From JAUVKT01 sp942491535 (GTDB lineage: Bacteria; Bacteroidota; Bacteroidia; Bacteroidales; VadinHA17), in NCBI GenBank assembly GCA_942491535.1, contig CALOBV010000025.1:124001-188000 (forward strand): 64,000 bases of DNA. The letters run 5' to 3'. Positions within the stretch are counted from its first letter, which is position 1. Each line of letters begins with the position of its first letter. The translations under genes and the position numbers were made by a program. Under the pieces are notes generated by a model. It made no database searches. It worked only from the letters and a program-made list of their open reading frames with translations, and was not told where the DNA came from. This document shows positions 16,495-26,689 of the stretch, one piece after another.

Positions 16495-18207
16495 ATGACT
16501 AAAAGAAGCAAACTATTGAGCGTTTTATATATTGCGCTGATTGTATTACTATTTTCCTGTAAAACAGCAGTTAATGATGAAATTGTTACCGGATATGGAA
16601 TTACCGCCGGCAATGGCATGGTCGTTTCTGCTCACCCTCAGGCTTCAGTAATAGGAGTTAAGATACTTAAACAGGGAGGAAATGCAGTAGATGCAGCTGT
16701 GGCAACCGGATTTGCACTTGCGGTTTGCTACCCCAATGCCGGGAATATAGGTGGAGGAGGATTAATGGTAATAAGGAATGCAGATGGCACAACAGATGCT
16801 CTTGATTACAGGGAAAGGGCTCCCTTAACAGCAAGCAGGGATATGTACCTCGATAAAGACGGTAAGGTAATAAATGGCTTAAGCACATCAACACACCTGG
16901 CATCAGGTGTTCCCGGCTCAGTCGACGGACTTTATAAAGCACATAAAAAATATGGTAGCCTAAGCTTTGAGGACCTTGTTCAACCGGCCATTGATATTGC
17001 TGCAAAGGGCTTTCCTTTAACCGAGAAGCAGGCAAAGTCACTTAATTCTATCAAGAAAACCCTGCTGGAAAGAAACAGTCATAAAACAGCCTTTATTAAT
17101 GATGGTGAATGGGAGGCGGGAGATACTCTTAAACAGCCAGAGCTGGCACAAACGCTGGAAAGAATAAGGGATAATGGACCTGATGGATTTTATAAAGGAC
17201 CCACTGCAGATATGATGGTTAATGAAATGACCAGGGGTAATGGACTGATTACACACAATGACCTGGAAGAATATGATGCTGTATGGCGTGATGCACTGGC
17301 AACTGACTATAAAGATTATAAGGTAATCTCAATGCCCCCTGTATCAAGTGGTGGGGTTGCAATTATCCAATTACTGGGCATGATAGAAGATTATCCTATC
17401 GGTGACTGGGGACTACATTCCACAGAAGCAATACACCTTATGGTAGAGGCCGAAAGACGGGTCTATGCCGATAGGGCAGAGTATCTGGGCGACCCCGATT
17501 TTGTTTATGTACCAGTTGAAAGAATGACAGAAAAAACATATCTGAAGGAAAGAATGAGTGATTTTAATAGTGAGCTTGCCTCACTGTCAAAAGATATTTC
17601 AGCCGGTCCTGGTCTTGCAAAGGAAAGCGAGGAAACCACTCATTACTCCATAACCGATGCCTACGGCAATGCAGTGTCTGTAACTACCACCCTGAATGGA
17701 AGCTATGGTAATCATATCGTTGTTGAAGGTGCCGGTTTCTTATTGAATAATGAGATGGATGATTTTTCGAGTAAGCCTGGCTATCCAAATATTTATGGAT
17801 TGGTTGGAGGTGAGGCTAATTCGATTCAGCCTGGTAAAAGAATGCTTAGCTCAATGACACCTACAATAGTTGAAAAGAATGATGAGCTATATATGGTATT
17901 GGGTTCTCCGGGGGGGTCAACGATTATCACTTCCGTATTCCAGGTTCTGCTCAATGTTATAGAATTTGATATGGATATGCAATCTGCTGTCGATGCCGGG
18001 AGATTCCACCACCAGTGGATGCCGGATGAGATTGCATATGAAGAAGATAGGTTTGATACTATTATGCTTAAAAGTCTTGAGAAAATGGGTCATTCACTTA
18101 AAGTCAGAAACTCTATTGGAAGGGTGGATGCAATAAGGATTTTACCCGGCCGTTTATATCAGGGTGGGGCCGATAAAAGAGGCGATGATACTGCAGTCGG
18201 ATACTGA
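16495..18207 (+). CDS. ggt: Gamma-glutamyltransferase, lipoprotein form
   Basis: Hydrolyses or transfers the gamma-glutamyl group of glutathione and related peptides in the periplasm. The 570-residue precursor has a lipoprotein signal ending LLFSC (Cys22), the N-terminal GMVVSAHPQAS and GGNAVDAAVA segments, and the self-cleavage site before Thr382 in EETTHYSITDAYGNAVS; this Thr becomes the small-subunit nucleophile. The oxyanion-type SPGGS motif is near the C-terminus. Follows the Crp/Fnr gene by 18 bp and is probably under the same promoter. Confidence 0.93.
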   Translation: MTKRSKLLSVLYIALIVLLFSCKTAVNDEIVTGYGITAGNGMVVSAHPQASVIGVKILKQGGNAVDAAVATGFALAVCYPNAGNIGGGGLMVIRNADGTTDALDYRERAPLTASRDMYLDKDGKVINGLSTSTHLASGVPGSVDGLYKAHKKYGSLSFEDLVQPAIDIAAKGFPLTEKQAKSLNSIKKTLLERNSHKTAFINDGEWEAGDTLKQPELAQTLERIRDNGPDGFYKGPTADMMVNEMTRGNGLITHNDLEEYDAVWRDALATDYKDYKVISMPPVSSGGVAIIQLLGMIEDYPIGDWGLHSTEAIHLMVEAERRVYADRAEYLGDPDFVYVPVERMTEKTYLKERMSDFNSELASLSKDISAGPGLAKESEETTHYSITDAYGNAVSVTTTLNGSYGNHIVVEGAGFLLNNEMDDFSSKPGYPNIYGLVGGEANSIQPGKRMLSSMTPTIVEKNDELYMVLGSPGGSTIITSVFQVLLNVIEFDMDMQSAVDAGRFHHQWMPDEIAYEEDRFDTIMLKSLEKMGHSLKVRNSIGRVDAIRILPGRLYQGGADKRGDDTAVGY

Positions 18208-18350
18208 GTATTACTAGAATTGCGTTCTTTTTATAATAGCTTTCAAAATACTGGGTTATTTATTTTCATTAAAAGAAATAAATTAATACTTTTATCAATT
18301 GAAACCGTCAAACCAGATAAATATTTGAGTAGTATCAAATAGCTGTTACT

Positions 18351-19511
18351 ATGAAAAAACCTCTCTTAATTACAATCATTGTTCTTGTTGTACTTCTCAT
18401 TTTACCCGCCCTAGGTTTTTTTGGTTGGTTCTTTAAAGAGAAGAAACCTATGAACGTTATTATCCTGGATAAAACTGTCCACTCACTTGACAGACTGAAG
18501 CACAGGTCTCTGACCTGGGTTTTGGCTAATGACAGGATAGTGAAAAAGGATAACAAAAGGAAGTATCTTCTGCGTAAGGATTATTATGGTTTTTACCCTA
18601 TTAAGCCATTAAGATCCAAGCAGTTCAGGAGAAATGACATTCGACTTGTAAATGTTATAGATATTGCTGAAAACAGCGATGTTCTATATTATGCTGATAC
18701 TTATGGAGTGTTCTTTAACGACTGGTATCAGGGGATAAACAGAAGCAGGAGATCGAGAAAACTATACGGGGGATTGAATAACACAGACTACCTGATGCTT
18801 GTTGAAATGCGAAAGAGGGATAAGCTGGTTATTCTGGAGTATAATTCAATAGACTATCCCACAAACGCCTTTGAAAAATACAGGGTAGAGACCGATCACT
18901 ACAAAATGAAGACAAGTGGCTGGACCGGGCAATACTATGAGTCGCTCGATTCTATTGATGTAGAGCCCTGGCTGGTTAGTATGTACTCAAAGAAGTATAG
19001 AAGCGCATGGGATTTTAAAAATCCGGGCATAGTCTTTCTTAAAGGAGAGACTGATGTTGTAATACTTGAAGAAGGCAAACATTTAAACAGCGCACTACCC
19101 TATATTACTTCCGAAGCAAGCTTGGTTGAAAAATACGGACTGGCTGAGAAAGTACCATATACCGGTCCCTTCGATGTAATAGATGAGGGTGAAACAAATA
19201 CTGTTCTCTCCAGTTTTAATTTTGATGTTACGGCAGAAGGAGAGGACTTGCTCGACAGGTTTCTGATGATAACGCCTCAGATACCTGCTGTTATAGCTGA
19301 CTCAGCTACTATGCATACAATCTATTTCTGCGGTGATTTTGCAAGCGGAAAGATGGCCCCATGGACAGCCTCTTTCGGGTCACTTAATATAATTAAAGGA
19401 TTACTTTACAGTAAAGACGACCTTAATGATCCCAGAAGATTCTTCTGGCTCTATTATAAGCCACTCCTTGGAGGAATTCTTGGAGATTATTATGAGTCGC
19501 TGGATAATTAG
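18351..19511 (+). CDS. Membrane-anchored protein of unknown function
   Basis: I do not recognise this 386-residue protein. Residues 4-25 form one hydrophobic anchor (LLITIIVLVVLLILPALG), then a short basic segment and a large soluble domain rich in Tyr, Asp and Lys. Notable pieces are VIILDKTVHSLDRLKHRSLTWVL, which resembles a beta strand and helix of a Rossmann-like domain, DVLYYADTYGVFFNDW, and the C-terminal YFCGDFASGKMAPW. The sequence looks like a real, well-conserved coding frame with normal codon use. It has its own terminator. The soluble part is probably extracytoplasmic. Confidence 0.7.
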   Translation: MKKPLLITIIVLVVLLILPALGFFGWFFKEKKPMNVIILDKTVHSLDRLKHRSLTWVLANDRIVKKDNKRKYLLRKDYYGFYPIKPLRSKQFRRNDIRLVNVIDIAENSDVLYYADTYGVFFNDWYQGINRSRRSRKLYGGLNNTDYLMLVEMRKRDKLVILEYNSIDYPTNAFEKYRVETDHYKMKTSGWTGQYYESLDSIDVEPWLVSMYSKKYRSAWDFKNPGIVFLKGETDVVILEEGKHLNSALPYITSEASLVEKYGLAEKVPYTGPFDVIDEGETNTVLSSFNFDVTAEGEDLLDRFLMITPQIPAVIADSATMHTIYFCGDFASGKMAPWTASFGSLNIIKGLLYSKDDLNDPRRFFWLYYKPLLGGILGDYYESLDN

Positions 19512-19529
19512 ATATTGATGAGATTGCCC

Positions 19530-19563
19530 TTGTAACAGGCTGCTTTGCGGCCTGTTTTTTTTT
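19530..19563 (+). terminator. Rho-independent terminator
   Basis: AACAGGC (19534-19540) pairs with GCCTGTT (19550-19556) and is followed by a run of about ten T. It ends the unknown gene at 19511 and lies just before the omega-amidase start at 19581, ruling out the earlier TTG at 19545 as its initiator. Confidence 0.85.
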
Positions 19564-19580
19564 ACGTAAATGCTTTGCTT

Positions 19581-20354
19581 ATGAAAGTGATTATAGTCCA
19601 GGCAGATTTAATCTGGGAAAAGGCTGAAGCAAACCGAACCAGGCTTGAAAAAATTATAAAGGATAGTGAACCGGCAAATGGCGACCTGGTAGTGCTGCCC
19701 GAGATGTTTTCTACCGGATTTTCAATGAATTCCAGGTCTATGGCTGAGACTATGGAGGGACAGACAGTGGCATGGATGAAAGCCATGGCCGGATCAGGGA
19801 ATTATGCACTTGCGGGAAGTCTTATTATAAAAGATGAAGAAAGGTACTTCAATAGGTTAGTAATTGCTGCCGGCGGCGAAATCCTGGCTACTTACGATAA
19901 AGGACACCTGTTCAGGATGGAGAAGGAGAACAATTTCTTTACACCTGGTTCGGGCAATGTTATAACAAATTATAACAGATTTTCTATTAAGCTACAGATA
20001 TGTTACGATCTAAGGTTTCCTGTTTGGAGCAGAAATGTTGAAAATGCCTACGATATACTCCTCTTTGTTGCTAACTGGCCCGAATCAAGACGCCATGTTT
20101 GGAATACATTGCTTAAAGCCAGAGCAATTGAGAATCAGTGCTATGTAATAGGTGTTAACCGGGTTGGTGAGGATGGAAATGGTCTCTCTTATTGCGGTGA
20201 TTCACAGATAATTGACCCCCGAGGCAGAATAATAACAGATCTTAAACCCAATAAAGAAGGCACAGCCAGCGGAGTATTGTCATTGCAGGATGTTTTAGAA
20301 TTCAGAAACAAATTTCCTGTATGGAAAGACGCCGACAGGTTTGAACTCTTATAA
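19581..20354 (+). CDS. Omega-amidase, YafV-like nitrilase-family hydrolase
   Basis: A 257-residue carbon-nitrogen hydrolase close in length and motif wording to E. coli YafV, which removes the omega-amide of alpha-ketoglutaramate or alpha-ketosuccinamate in the methionine salvage route. The catalytic triad is visible as Glu in VLPEMFSTGFSMN, Lys in TYDKGHLF and Cys in QICYDLRFPVW. I place the start at the ATG at 19581, because the longer frame begins inside the preceding terminator. The 3' end overlaps the convergent dehydrogenase stop by six bases. Confidence 0.88.
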   Translation: MKVIIVQADLIWEKAEANRTRLEKIIKDSEPANGDLVVLPEMFSTGFSMNSRSMAETMEGQTVAWMKAMAGSGNYALAGSLIIKDEERYFNRLVIAAGGEILATYDKGHLFRMEKENNFFTPGSGNVITNYNRFSIKLQICYDLRFPVWSRNVENAYDILLFVANWPESRRHVWNTLLKARAIENQCYVIGVNRVGEDGNGLSYCGDSQIIDPRGRIITDLKPNKEGTASGVLSLQDVLEFRNKFPVWKDADRFELL

Positions 20355-23309
20355 ACTGATCAAAGCTTTTCTAAGAATCTGCAAGGGATGCAATGCTGTT
20401 CTTCCAGTGCCATCAGCTATCTGGTGCCTGCAACTCGTCCCTGGTGCAGCTAAAAGTGTATCCTTATCGGCCTGCCTTACTGCAGGGAAAAGCACCAGCT
20501 CACCAACCTTGAGAGACAGGTCATAGTGTTCCTTCTCGTAGCCAAATGATCCTGCCATACCACAGCATCCCGATGGTATCTCAGATACAGTATAATTCTG
20601 AGGAATTGTTAGAACTTTCTTTGTAGCTATGGTATCTGCAACAGCCTTTTGCTGACAATGACCGTGAAGGAGTACATTATTTTTATTATCTGTAAACCTT
20701 TTCGATGAAATATTGCCCAGGTCAAATTCAGCCGCAATAAACTCTTCAGCCATATAAACATTCCTTGCCAGCTTTAAGGCCTTTTCTTTCATTTCACCCT
20801 TAACAAGCTCAGGGTACTCGTCTCTGAAACCCAGGATAGCTGAGGGCTCTATCCCAATAAGAGGGCTTTCTTCGCTTACAATACCAGAAAGCATTTCAAT
20901 ATTCCTGATAGCATGCTTCTTAGCAGTCCTTAACAATCCCTTCGAAAAGAAAGTTCTTCCGCTAAGGGCGTGATCTGGTATTACAACGCGATAATTAAGA
21001 GCAGTAAGCAACTCAATTGTATCTATGCCTATTTGTGTGTCGTTATAGTTTGTAAACTCGTCAGCAAACAGGAAAACGCTTTTAACCGCTTGCTGAGGGT
21101 TTATTCTATCAAGGTTCTTTTTTGCCCATCTTCTAAGTGTAATCTTGTATAGAGTGGGGATGCTTCTTTCCTTTGCAAAACCAATTGCTCCCTTAAAAAG
21201 CGATGAAATGAATCTGTTTTTAAGAAAGAAGTTATAAATCGATGGCGCGATGCTGCCAAGTTTGTTAATCGAAGTTATATAGGCAATAAGCCTGCTCCTT
21301 AAAGGTATACCATGCTTATCGTACCAGTGCTGCATAAACTCTGATTTCAACCTGGCAATATCAACACTCGACGGACATTCACTTTTGCAACCCTTACAGG
21401 ATAGACAAAGATCAAGAACCTCGTATATCTCCTTATGATCCCAGATATCACCATCCTCTTTGTTCAGAAACTCCCTCAGAACATTGGCCCGTGCCCTGGT
21501 TGTATTTTTTTCATCCCTGGTTGCCATAAAAGAGGGGCACATTGTACCACCAATTATTTCTGACTTTCTGCAATCGCCTGAGCCATTGCATTTTTCGGCT
21601 GCTCTTACAATACCGTTGGTGTTCTCAAAACTAAAAATTGTTTCGGGCATGGGTGTTTCATTTCCCGGTATATACCTCAGGAAAGTATCCATTGGAGGAG
21701 TGTCTATTATCTTTCCGGGATTCATTATGTTTTCAGGATCCCAGGTATTCTTTAATTCTTTCAGAAGACCATAGACGTGATCTCCCAGTATTATTGGTAT
21801 AAATTCACCCCTGAGCCGGCCATCACCATGCTCGCCACTTAATGAACCCCTGTATTTTTTTACCAGCAGGGCAGTTTCCTTACCGAGAGTATGGAACAAT
21901 TTAACATCGGCTTTATCCTTCATATTCAATAGAGGCCTCAGGTGCAGCTCTCCTGTTCCAATATGAGCGTGGTATACGCAGTCTTTATTATACTTTGCCA
22001 GTATTGCATTAAAATCCTTAATATAAGCGGGCAATTTATTAACATTAACCGCAGTATCCTCAAGTAAACTAACAGGTTTGGCATCACCTTTCAGGTTTGA
22101 TAATATGCCTAATCCTGCCTTTCTCAGTGCCCACACCTTGCTTACATCACCACCATAGATAATGGGGTAGGCATAGCCATATCCCTGCTCCTTAAGATCA
22201 TTGATCATTGTGTTGCATATATCATCGATCTCTTCTTTGCTGTTTCTTGAAAACTCAACAATCAGGATTGCCCCGGGTGAGCCCTCAATAAAGAAGCGGT
22301 TTTTATTTTGTTCAATATTGTCTTTTGTTAGCTCAAGTATCTTGTCATCAGTCATCTCCACAGCATCAGGATCATACTTAAGAGCTATCAGGTTTGCATT
22401 ATATGCACTGTCTCTTTCCTTCAGGTGTACACAGCACAGGGCTTTTACGGGCGGCGGAACAGGTACAAGACTGAGTTTTATTTCTGTGGCTATAGCAAGA
22501 GTTCCCTCTGATCCTGCAATAAGGCGTGACAGGTTGAGTTCGTTTTTACATCCCTCGGAATAGGGAAGTGAATCGAGAAGCAGATCAAGTGCATATCCGG
22601 TATTACGTCTCGGGACCTGCGGATCGGGATATTCTTCTCTGATTATCCGGGCATTATCTTTATCCGACAGTAACTGGTTTAGATGTTTATATATCTTTCC
22701 CTCAAGGCTATTCTCATTTGTTTTTTTAATTATATTTTCCTTCGAGACAGGTCCGAACGTAGCTTCTGAACCATCGCTGAGAAGTGCTTTTACCTCCAGG
22801 GTATGGTCCCTGGTAGATCCGTACCTTAGCGAGTGGAGACCACATGCATTGTTTCCAAGCATACCACCAATTGTGCACCTGTTGGCAGTTGATGTCTCCG
22901 GCCCGAAAAACAGGCCGTGTTTCATCATCTCCCTGTTCATTTCCTCGAAAATTACTCCCGGTTGCACCCTTACCCACCTTTCTTCAACATTGAATTCCAG
23001 AATCCTGTTCATGTAGCGCGAGATATCCACAACAAGTCCGGATCCTACTACCTGACCGGCCAGGCTGGTTCCTGCACCCCTCACTATCAATCCGATCTTA
23101 TTCTTTCGGGCAAAGTCTATTAACACTTTCAAATCATCCTCCCCGGCTGGCCAAACAACTCCCAGAGGTGTTTCTTTATACATTGATGCATCGGTCGAGT
23201 AAAGAGTCCTGGTAATAGTATCAACTCTTATCTCGCCCTTAATAGAATTTCCTAATTCTTCAATCCTTAATTCCGGGTTATTCATAGGTAATATATTTCT
23301 CTTGCTCAA
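20349..23309 (-). CDS. FAD-linked oxidase fused to iron-sulfur (GlcD-GlcF type) dehydrogenase
   Basis: A 986-residue fusion. The N-terminal half is a VAO-type FAD domain (VRGAGTSLAGQVVGSG near residue 75 and FGPETSTANRCTIGGMLGNN), as in D-lactate and glycolate dehydrogenases. The second half carries two 4Fe-4S clusters (CNGSGDC...MCPSFMATRDE and CLSCKGCKSECPSSVDI) and a C-terminal CCG domain (SGCCGMAGSFG). Such fusions oxidise D-lactate, glycolate or D-2-hydroxyglutarate and pass electrons to quinone. The substrate cannot be told from sequence. It is divergent from the pta block, with a 163-bp gap. Confidence 0.85.
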   Translation of the reverse strand: MSKRNILPMNNPELRIEELGNSIKGEIRVDTITRTLYSTDASMYKETPLGVVWPAGEDDLKVLIDFARKNKIGLIVRGAGTSLAGQVVGSGLVVDISRYMNRILEFNVEERWVRVQPGVIFEEMNREMMKHGLFFGPETSTANRCTIGGMLGNNACGLHSLRYGSTRDHTLEVKALLSDGSEATFGPVSKENIIKKTNENSLEGKIYKHLNQLLSDKDNARIIREEYPDPQVPRRNTGYALDLLLDSLPYSEGCKNELNLSRLIAGSEGTLAIATEIKLSLVPVPPPVKALCCVHLKERDSAYNANLIALKYDPDAVEMTDDKILELTKDNIEQNKNRFFIEGSPGAILIVEFSRNSKEEIDDICNTMINDLKEQGYGYAYPIIYGGDVSKVWALRKAGLGILSNLKGDAKPVSLLEDTAVNVNKLPAYIKDFNAILAKYNKDCVYHAHIGTGELHLRPLLNMKDKADVKLFHTLGKETALLVKKYRGSLSGEHGDGRLRGEFIPIILGDHVYGLLKELKNTWDPENIMNPGKIIDTPPMDTFLRYIPGNETPMPETIFSFENTNGIVRAAEKCNGSGDCRKSEIIGGTMCPSFMATRDEKNTTRARANVLREFLNKEDGDIWDHKEIYEVLDLCLSCKGCKSECPSSVDIARLKSEFMQHWYDKHGIPLRSRLIAYITSINKLGSIAPSIYNFFLKNRFISSLFKGAIGFAKERSIPTLYKITLRRWAKKNLDRINPQQAVKSVFLFADEFTNYNDTQIGIDTIELLTALNYRVVIPDHALSGRTFFSKGLLRTAKKHAIRNIEMLSGIVSEESPLIGIEPSAILGFRDEYPELVKGEMKEKALKLARNVYMAEEFIAAEFDLGNISSKRFTDNKNNVLLHGHCQQKAVADTIATKKVLTIPQNYTVSEIPSGCCGMAGSFGYEKEHYDLSLKVGELVLFPAVRQADKDTLLAAPGTSCRHQIADGTGRTALHPLQILRKALISL

Positions 23310-23472
23310 AAATAGAAAATATGTGCCTACTACAAAAAAGTATTGTCTTTTCTATTCATTTTTATTAAAAGTCGAATCCCTGACAATAATCATGTTAATA
23401 TATGTTGCCGGAGAAATCTTTTTTGACTATTTTTATAGATCATTTTAAAAATTACTAAATCATTGATACACA

Positions 23473-24474
23473 ATGGAATTGATTAACAATATTAAGGAGA
23501 AAGCCCGAAGATTGAATAAGAAAATTGTGCTTCCTGAAGGAACAGAGGAGAGAACACTTAGAGCGGCAGATGAAGTTATTGCAGACGGGCTTGCCGAAAT
23601 AGTTTTACTTGGCAATCCGGAGATTATAAAAGGTATGGCTCAAAAGCTTAATTTAAATAATATCTCTAAGGCAACGATAATCGATCCGCTAAGTCATGAA
23701 AAGAAGGACCAGTACATTGATTTGATGGTTGAATTAAGGAAAAAGAAAGGACTTACCAGGGAGGAGGCAGCTAAACTAATTGAGAATCCGCTTTATCTTT
23801 CTGTGTTAATGATTAAGAATGGTGACGCTGATGGTGAAGTAGCCGGAGCACAAAATGCTACGGGTGATGTGTTAAGGCCTGCTTTCCAGTTTGTTAAAAC
23901 TGCCCCCGGAATTTCAGTTGTCTCCGGAGCCTTTATAATGATTCTTCCGGATAAATCATTTGGCTCAGATGGTGTAATCGTTTTTGCCGACGGAGCAGTA
24001 CATCCGGATCCTACAGAAACCGAGCTGGCTGAGATAGCGGTTGCAACTGCCAGGACAACAAAGAATATCCTTGGCATTGAACCTAAGGTGGCGATGCTGA
24101 GCTTCAGTACAAAAGGTAGTGCATCACACCCAATGGTCGATAAGGTGGTTAACGCAACAAGACTGGCAAAAGAAATGGCCCCCGATATTCAGATTGACGG
24201 AGAATTACAGGCTGATGCTGCACTTATAGAGGCAATTGGAAAATCTAAAGCACCCGACAGCAAGATAGCAGGACATGCTAATGTTCTTATTTTCCCTTCA
24301 CTCGAAACAGGTAATATAGCATATAAACTTGTTCAAAGGCTTGCAAAGGCTGAAGCTGTGGGGCCTATATTGCAGGGGATGGCAGCTCCGATCAATGATC
24401 TGTCGCGAGGATGTTCTGTTAGCGATATCGTGAGCCTCGTCGCAATTACAGCAAACCAGGCCGGAGGAAAGTAG
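23473..24474 (+). CDS. pta: Phosphate acetyltransferase
   Basis: Converts acetyl-CoA and phosphate to acetyl phosphate. The 333-residue protein is the short, catalytic-domain-only form: KKIVLPEGTEERTLRAAD at the start, ADGEVAGAQNATGDVLRPAFQ, LSFSTKGSASHPMVDKV and ANVLIFPSLETGNIAYKL. The regulatory N-terminal domains of the long E. coli form are absent. It is first in a block with ackA, two ptb genes and buk, with spacings of 81, 17, 5 and 10 bp, so an operon is likely. Confidence 0.95.
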   Translation: MELINNIKEKARRLNKKIVLPEGTEERTLRAADEVIADGLAEIVLLGNPEIIKGMAQKLNLNNISKATIIDPLSHEKKDQYIDLMVELRKKKGLTREEAAKLIENPLYLSVLMIKNGDADGEVAGAQNATGDVLRPAFQFVKTAPGISVVSGAFIMILPDKSFGSDGVIVFADGAVHPDPTETELAEIAVATARTTKNILGIEPKVAMLSFSTKGSASHPMVDKVVNATRLAKEMAPDIQIDGELQADAALIEAIGKSKAPDSKIAGHANVLIFPSLETGNIAYKLVQRLAKAEAVGPILQGMAAPINDLSRGCSVSDIVSLVAITANQAGGK

Positions 24475-24555
24475 AAGGTGTCATGGCTTAATTTATTGTG
24501 AATCAGAAAAATAAATATATATTGTTAAACAAAGCTTAGTTAGGAAAAATTAGTT

Positions 24556-25764
24556 ATGATCGTATTAGTATTAAACTGCGGTAGCTCTTCAATAAAATAC
24601 AAGGTATTTGAAATGGGAGACAATACTGAGGTTAAAGCAAAAGGATTGGTAGAGAGAATTGGTATTGTCGATTCAATATTAACACATAAACCAGCAGGAA
24701 AGGAGCCATATAAGACAGTTGTAGATATACCCGATCATACAATTGGTATTAACCTTGTTATTGATGCTCTTACCGACCCCGATCATGGGGTTGTAAAAGA
24801 TATATCTGAAATAAAGGCAGTTGGACACAGGGTTGCACATGGTGGTGAAAACTTTACAGAGAGTGCCCTTATTGATGATAGAACAAAAAGGGATATTGAG
24901 GCCTGTATTGAACTTGCTCCTCTCCATAATCCTGCTAACCTCAAAGGAATCCTGTCGGTCGAAAAACTTATTCCCGGAATTCCACAGGTAGCAGTATTTG
25001 ATACATCCTTTCATCAGACCATGCCCGACTATGCCTATATGTATGCAATTCCATATGAGTACTATGAAAAGTACAGGATAAGAAAATATGGTTTCCATGG
25101 AACCAGTCATAAGTTTGTAGCAAAAAAAGCTGCGGGGCTAATGGGAAAGGAAATGAAAGACCTTAAGATAATTACCTGTCATCTGGGCAACGGAGCATCG
25201 ATTACTGCTATTGAAAATGGGAAATCAGTTGATACATCAATGGGCTTTACACCGGTTGACGGATTGATTATGGGAACACGTACAGGAGAAGTAGATCCGG
25301 GAGTGTTGATATATATTGCGGATAAGGAACACCTTAATGTACAGGGTGTTAGTAATATGATAAATAAGAAGAGTGGTGTAATGGGTATCACCAACATATC
25401 CTCTGATATGCGTGATCTTGAAATTGCTGCAGGGTCGGGCAACGAACGAGCTATATTAGCCCTTAATATGTATGCCTATAAGGTAAAGAAATTTATCGGA
25501 GCCTATATAGCTGCTTTAAATGGAGTAGATCTGCTTGTTTTTACAGGCGGTGTGGGAGAGAATGATTTTAATCTTAGAAAAATGATTTGCTCTGATATGG
25601 AATATCTTGGGATGGAATTTGATGAAGAAGCAAACCATGATCTAAAAGGATCAGACAAGGTTATTTCTAAAGAGGGCTCACGTGCGACTATTATGACTGT
25701 AACAACAGATGAAGAGTTCGTTATAGCCTCAGATACAAACAGAATTGTTAACACAAAAAGTTAA
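24556..25764 (+). CDS. ackA: Acetate kinase
   Basis: Makes ATP and acetate from acetyl phosphate and ADP. The 402-residue protein begins with VLVLNCGSSSIKYKVFE, the acetokinase signature 1, and contains KYGFHGTSHKFV (signature 2), CHLGNGASITAIENGKSVDTSMGFTP (in two segments), MGTRTGEVDPG and the C-terminal TGGVGEND. Length and motifs are complete. With pta it forms the classic acetate-producing pair. Confidence 0.96.
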   Translation: MIVLVLNCGSSSIKYKVFEMGDNTEVKAKGLVERIGIVDSILTHKPAGKEPYKTVVDIPDHTIGINLVIDALTDPDHGVVKDISEIKAVGHRVAHGGENFTESALIDDRTKRDIEACIELAPLHNPANLKGILSVEKLIPGIPQVAVFDTSFHQTMPDYAYMYAIPYEYYEKYRIRKYGFHGTSHKFVAKKAAGLMGKEMKDLKIITCHLGNGASITAIENGKSVDTSMGFTPVDGLIMGTRTGEVDPGVLIYIADKEHLNVQGVSNMINKKSGVMGITNISSDMRDLEIAAGSGNERAILALNMYAYKVKKFIGAYIAALNGVDLLVFTGGVGENDFNLRKMICSDMEYLGMEFDEEANHDLKGSDKVISKEGSRATIMTVTTDEEFVIASDTNRIVNTKS

Positions 25765-25781
25765 TCTAAGTAATAAGCAGT

Positions 25782-26684
25782 ATGGAACTAAAAAAGCTGT
25801 CAGACCTGAGGAAATTACTCGAGGGAAAACCAACCAAGAAACTTGTACTTGCAGCTGCCCATGATACTCAATCACTGGGAGCAGTAATGAGAGCCAGCAA
25901 AGAAAAGATAATCGAACCTATTCTGATTGGTGATAAGAGTTTGATTGAAGAGATTGCCGCAAAATATAATTATGACCTTGCAGGTATAAAAGTAATCAAC
26001 GAGAAGGATAATATTAAAGCCATTAACCTGGCAGTGCAGATGGTTAGCCGTGGCGAAGCTGATGTGCTTATGAAAGGAAATGTTGGCTCATCAGATCTTC
26101 TTAAAAGTGTTCTTAATAAGGAGTGGGGACTTCGCACAGGTAATCTACTATCACATTTTGCCCTTTTCGAAGTGGATAATTACCATAAGCTCATTGCGTT
26201 AACTGATGTTGCAATGAATATTTCACCCGATCTTACTGATAAGATAGCTATTGTAAATAATTCTGTCAGGTGTCTTAATAATCTTGGAATTAAGGAACCT
26301 AAAATAGCTGTTCTTGGAGCAGTTGAGATGGTTAATGAAAGTATGAAGGCAACAATGGATGCAGCCTTGCTTTCGAAAATGAATCAGCGCGGACAGATTA
26401 AGAATTGTATAATTGATGGCCCGCTTGCATTTGATAATGCTGTTAGCCTTGAAAGTGCTAATCACAAGGGGATTAAGAGTGAAGTAGCAGGCGAAACAGA
26501 TCTCTTGCTAATGCCGGATATAGAAGTTGGGAATGTTCTTTATAAGTCAATGGTATTTTTCGCTAAAGCTAAGGTAGCCTCAATAATACTTGGTGCTTTG
26601 GCTCCGATTATCCTGACTTCAAGATCTGATAGTGAACAGGCCAAGTTTGACAGTATATTACTGTCTGCTGCCGCAAGCCAGTAA
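25782..26684 (+). CDS. ptb: Phosphate butyryltransferase, copy 1
   Basis: Converts butyryl-CoA (or branched acyl-CoA) and phosphate to the acyl phosphate. The 300-residue protein is of the Pta/Ptb fold with KLVLAAAHDTQSLGAVMRA, VSRGEADVLMKGNVGSSDLLK, ALTDVAMNISPDL and GETDLLLMPDIEVGNVLYKS. It is shorter than Pta and has the Ptb-type MKGNV loop. A paralogue follows immediately; the two differ enough that they may take different acyl groups or form a hetero-oligomer. Confidence 0.88.
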   Translation: MELKKLSDLRKLLEGKPTKKLVLAAAHDTQSLGAVMRASKEKIIEPILIGDKSLIEEIAAKYNYDLAGIKVINEKDNIKAINLAVQMVSRGEADVLMKGNVGSSDLLKSVLNKEWGLRTGNLLSHFALFEVDNYHKLIALTDVAMNISPDLTDKIAIVNNSVRCLNNLGIKEPKIAVLGAVEMVNESMKATMDAALLSKMNQRGQIKNCIIDGPLAFDNAVSLESANHKGIKSEVAGETDLLLMPDIEVGNVLYKSMVFFAKAKVASIILGALAPIILTSRSDSEQAKFDSILLSAAASQ

Positions 26685-26689
26685 GAAGT

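Noticed and set aside
19545..19580. Upstream TTG start for the omega-amidase
   Set aside because: It lies inside the preceding terminator hairpin and T-run; the ATG at 19581 begins the family's conserved first strand.
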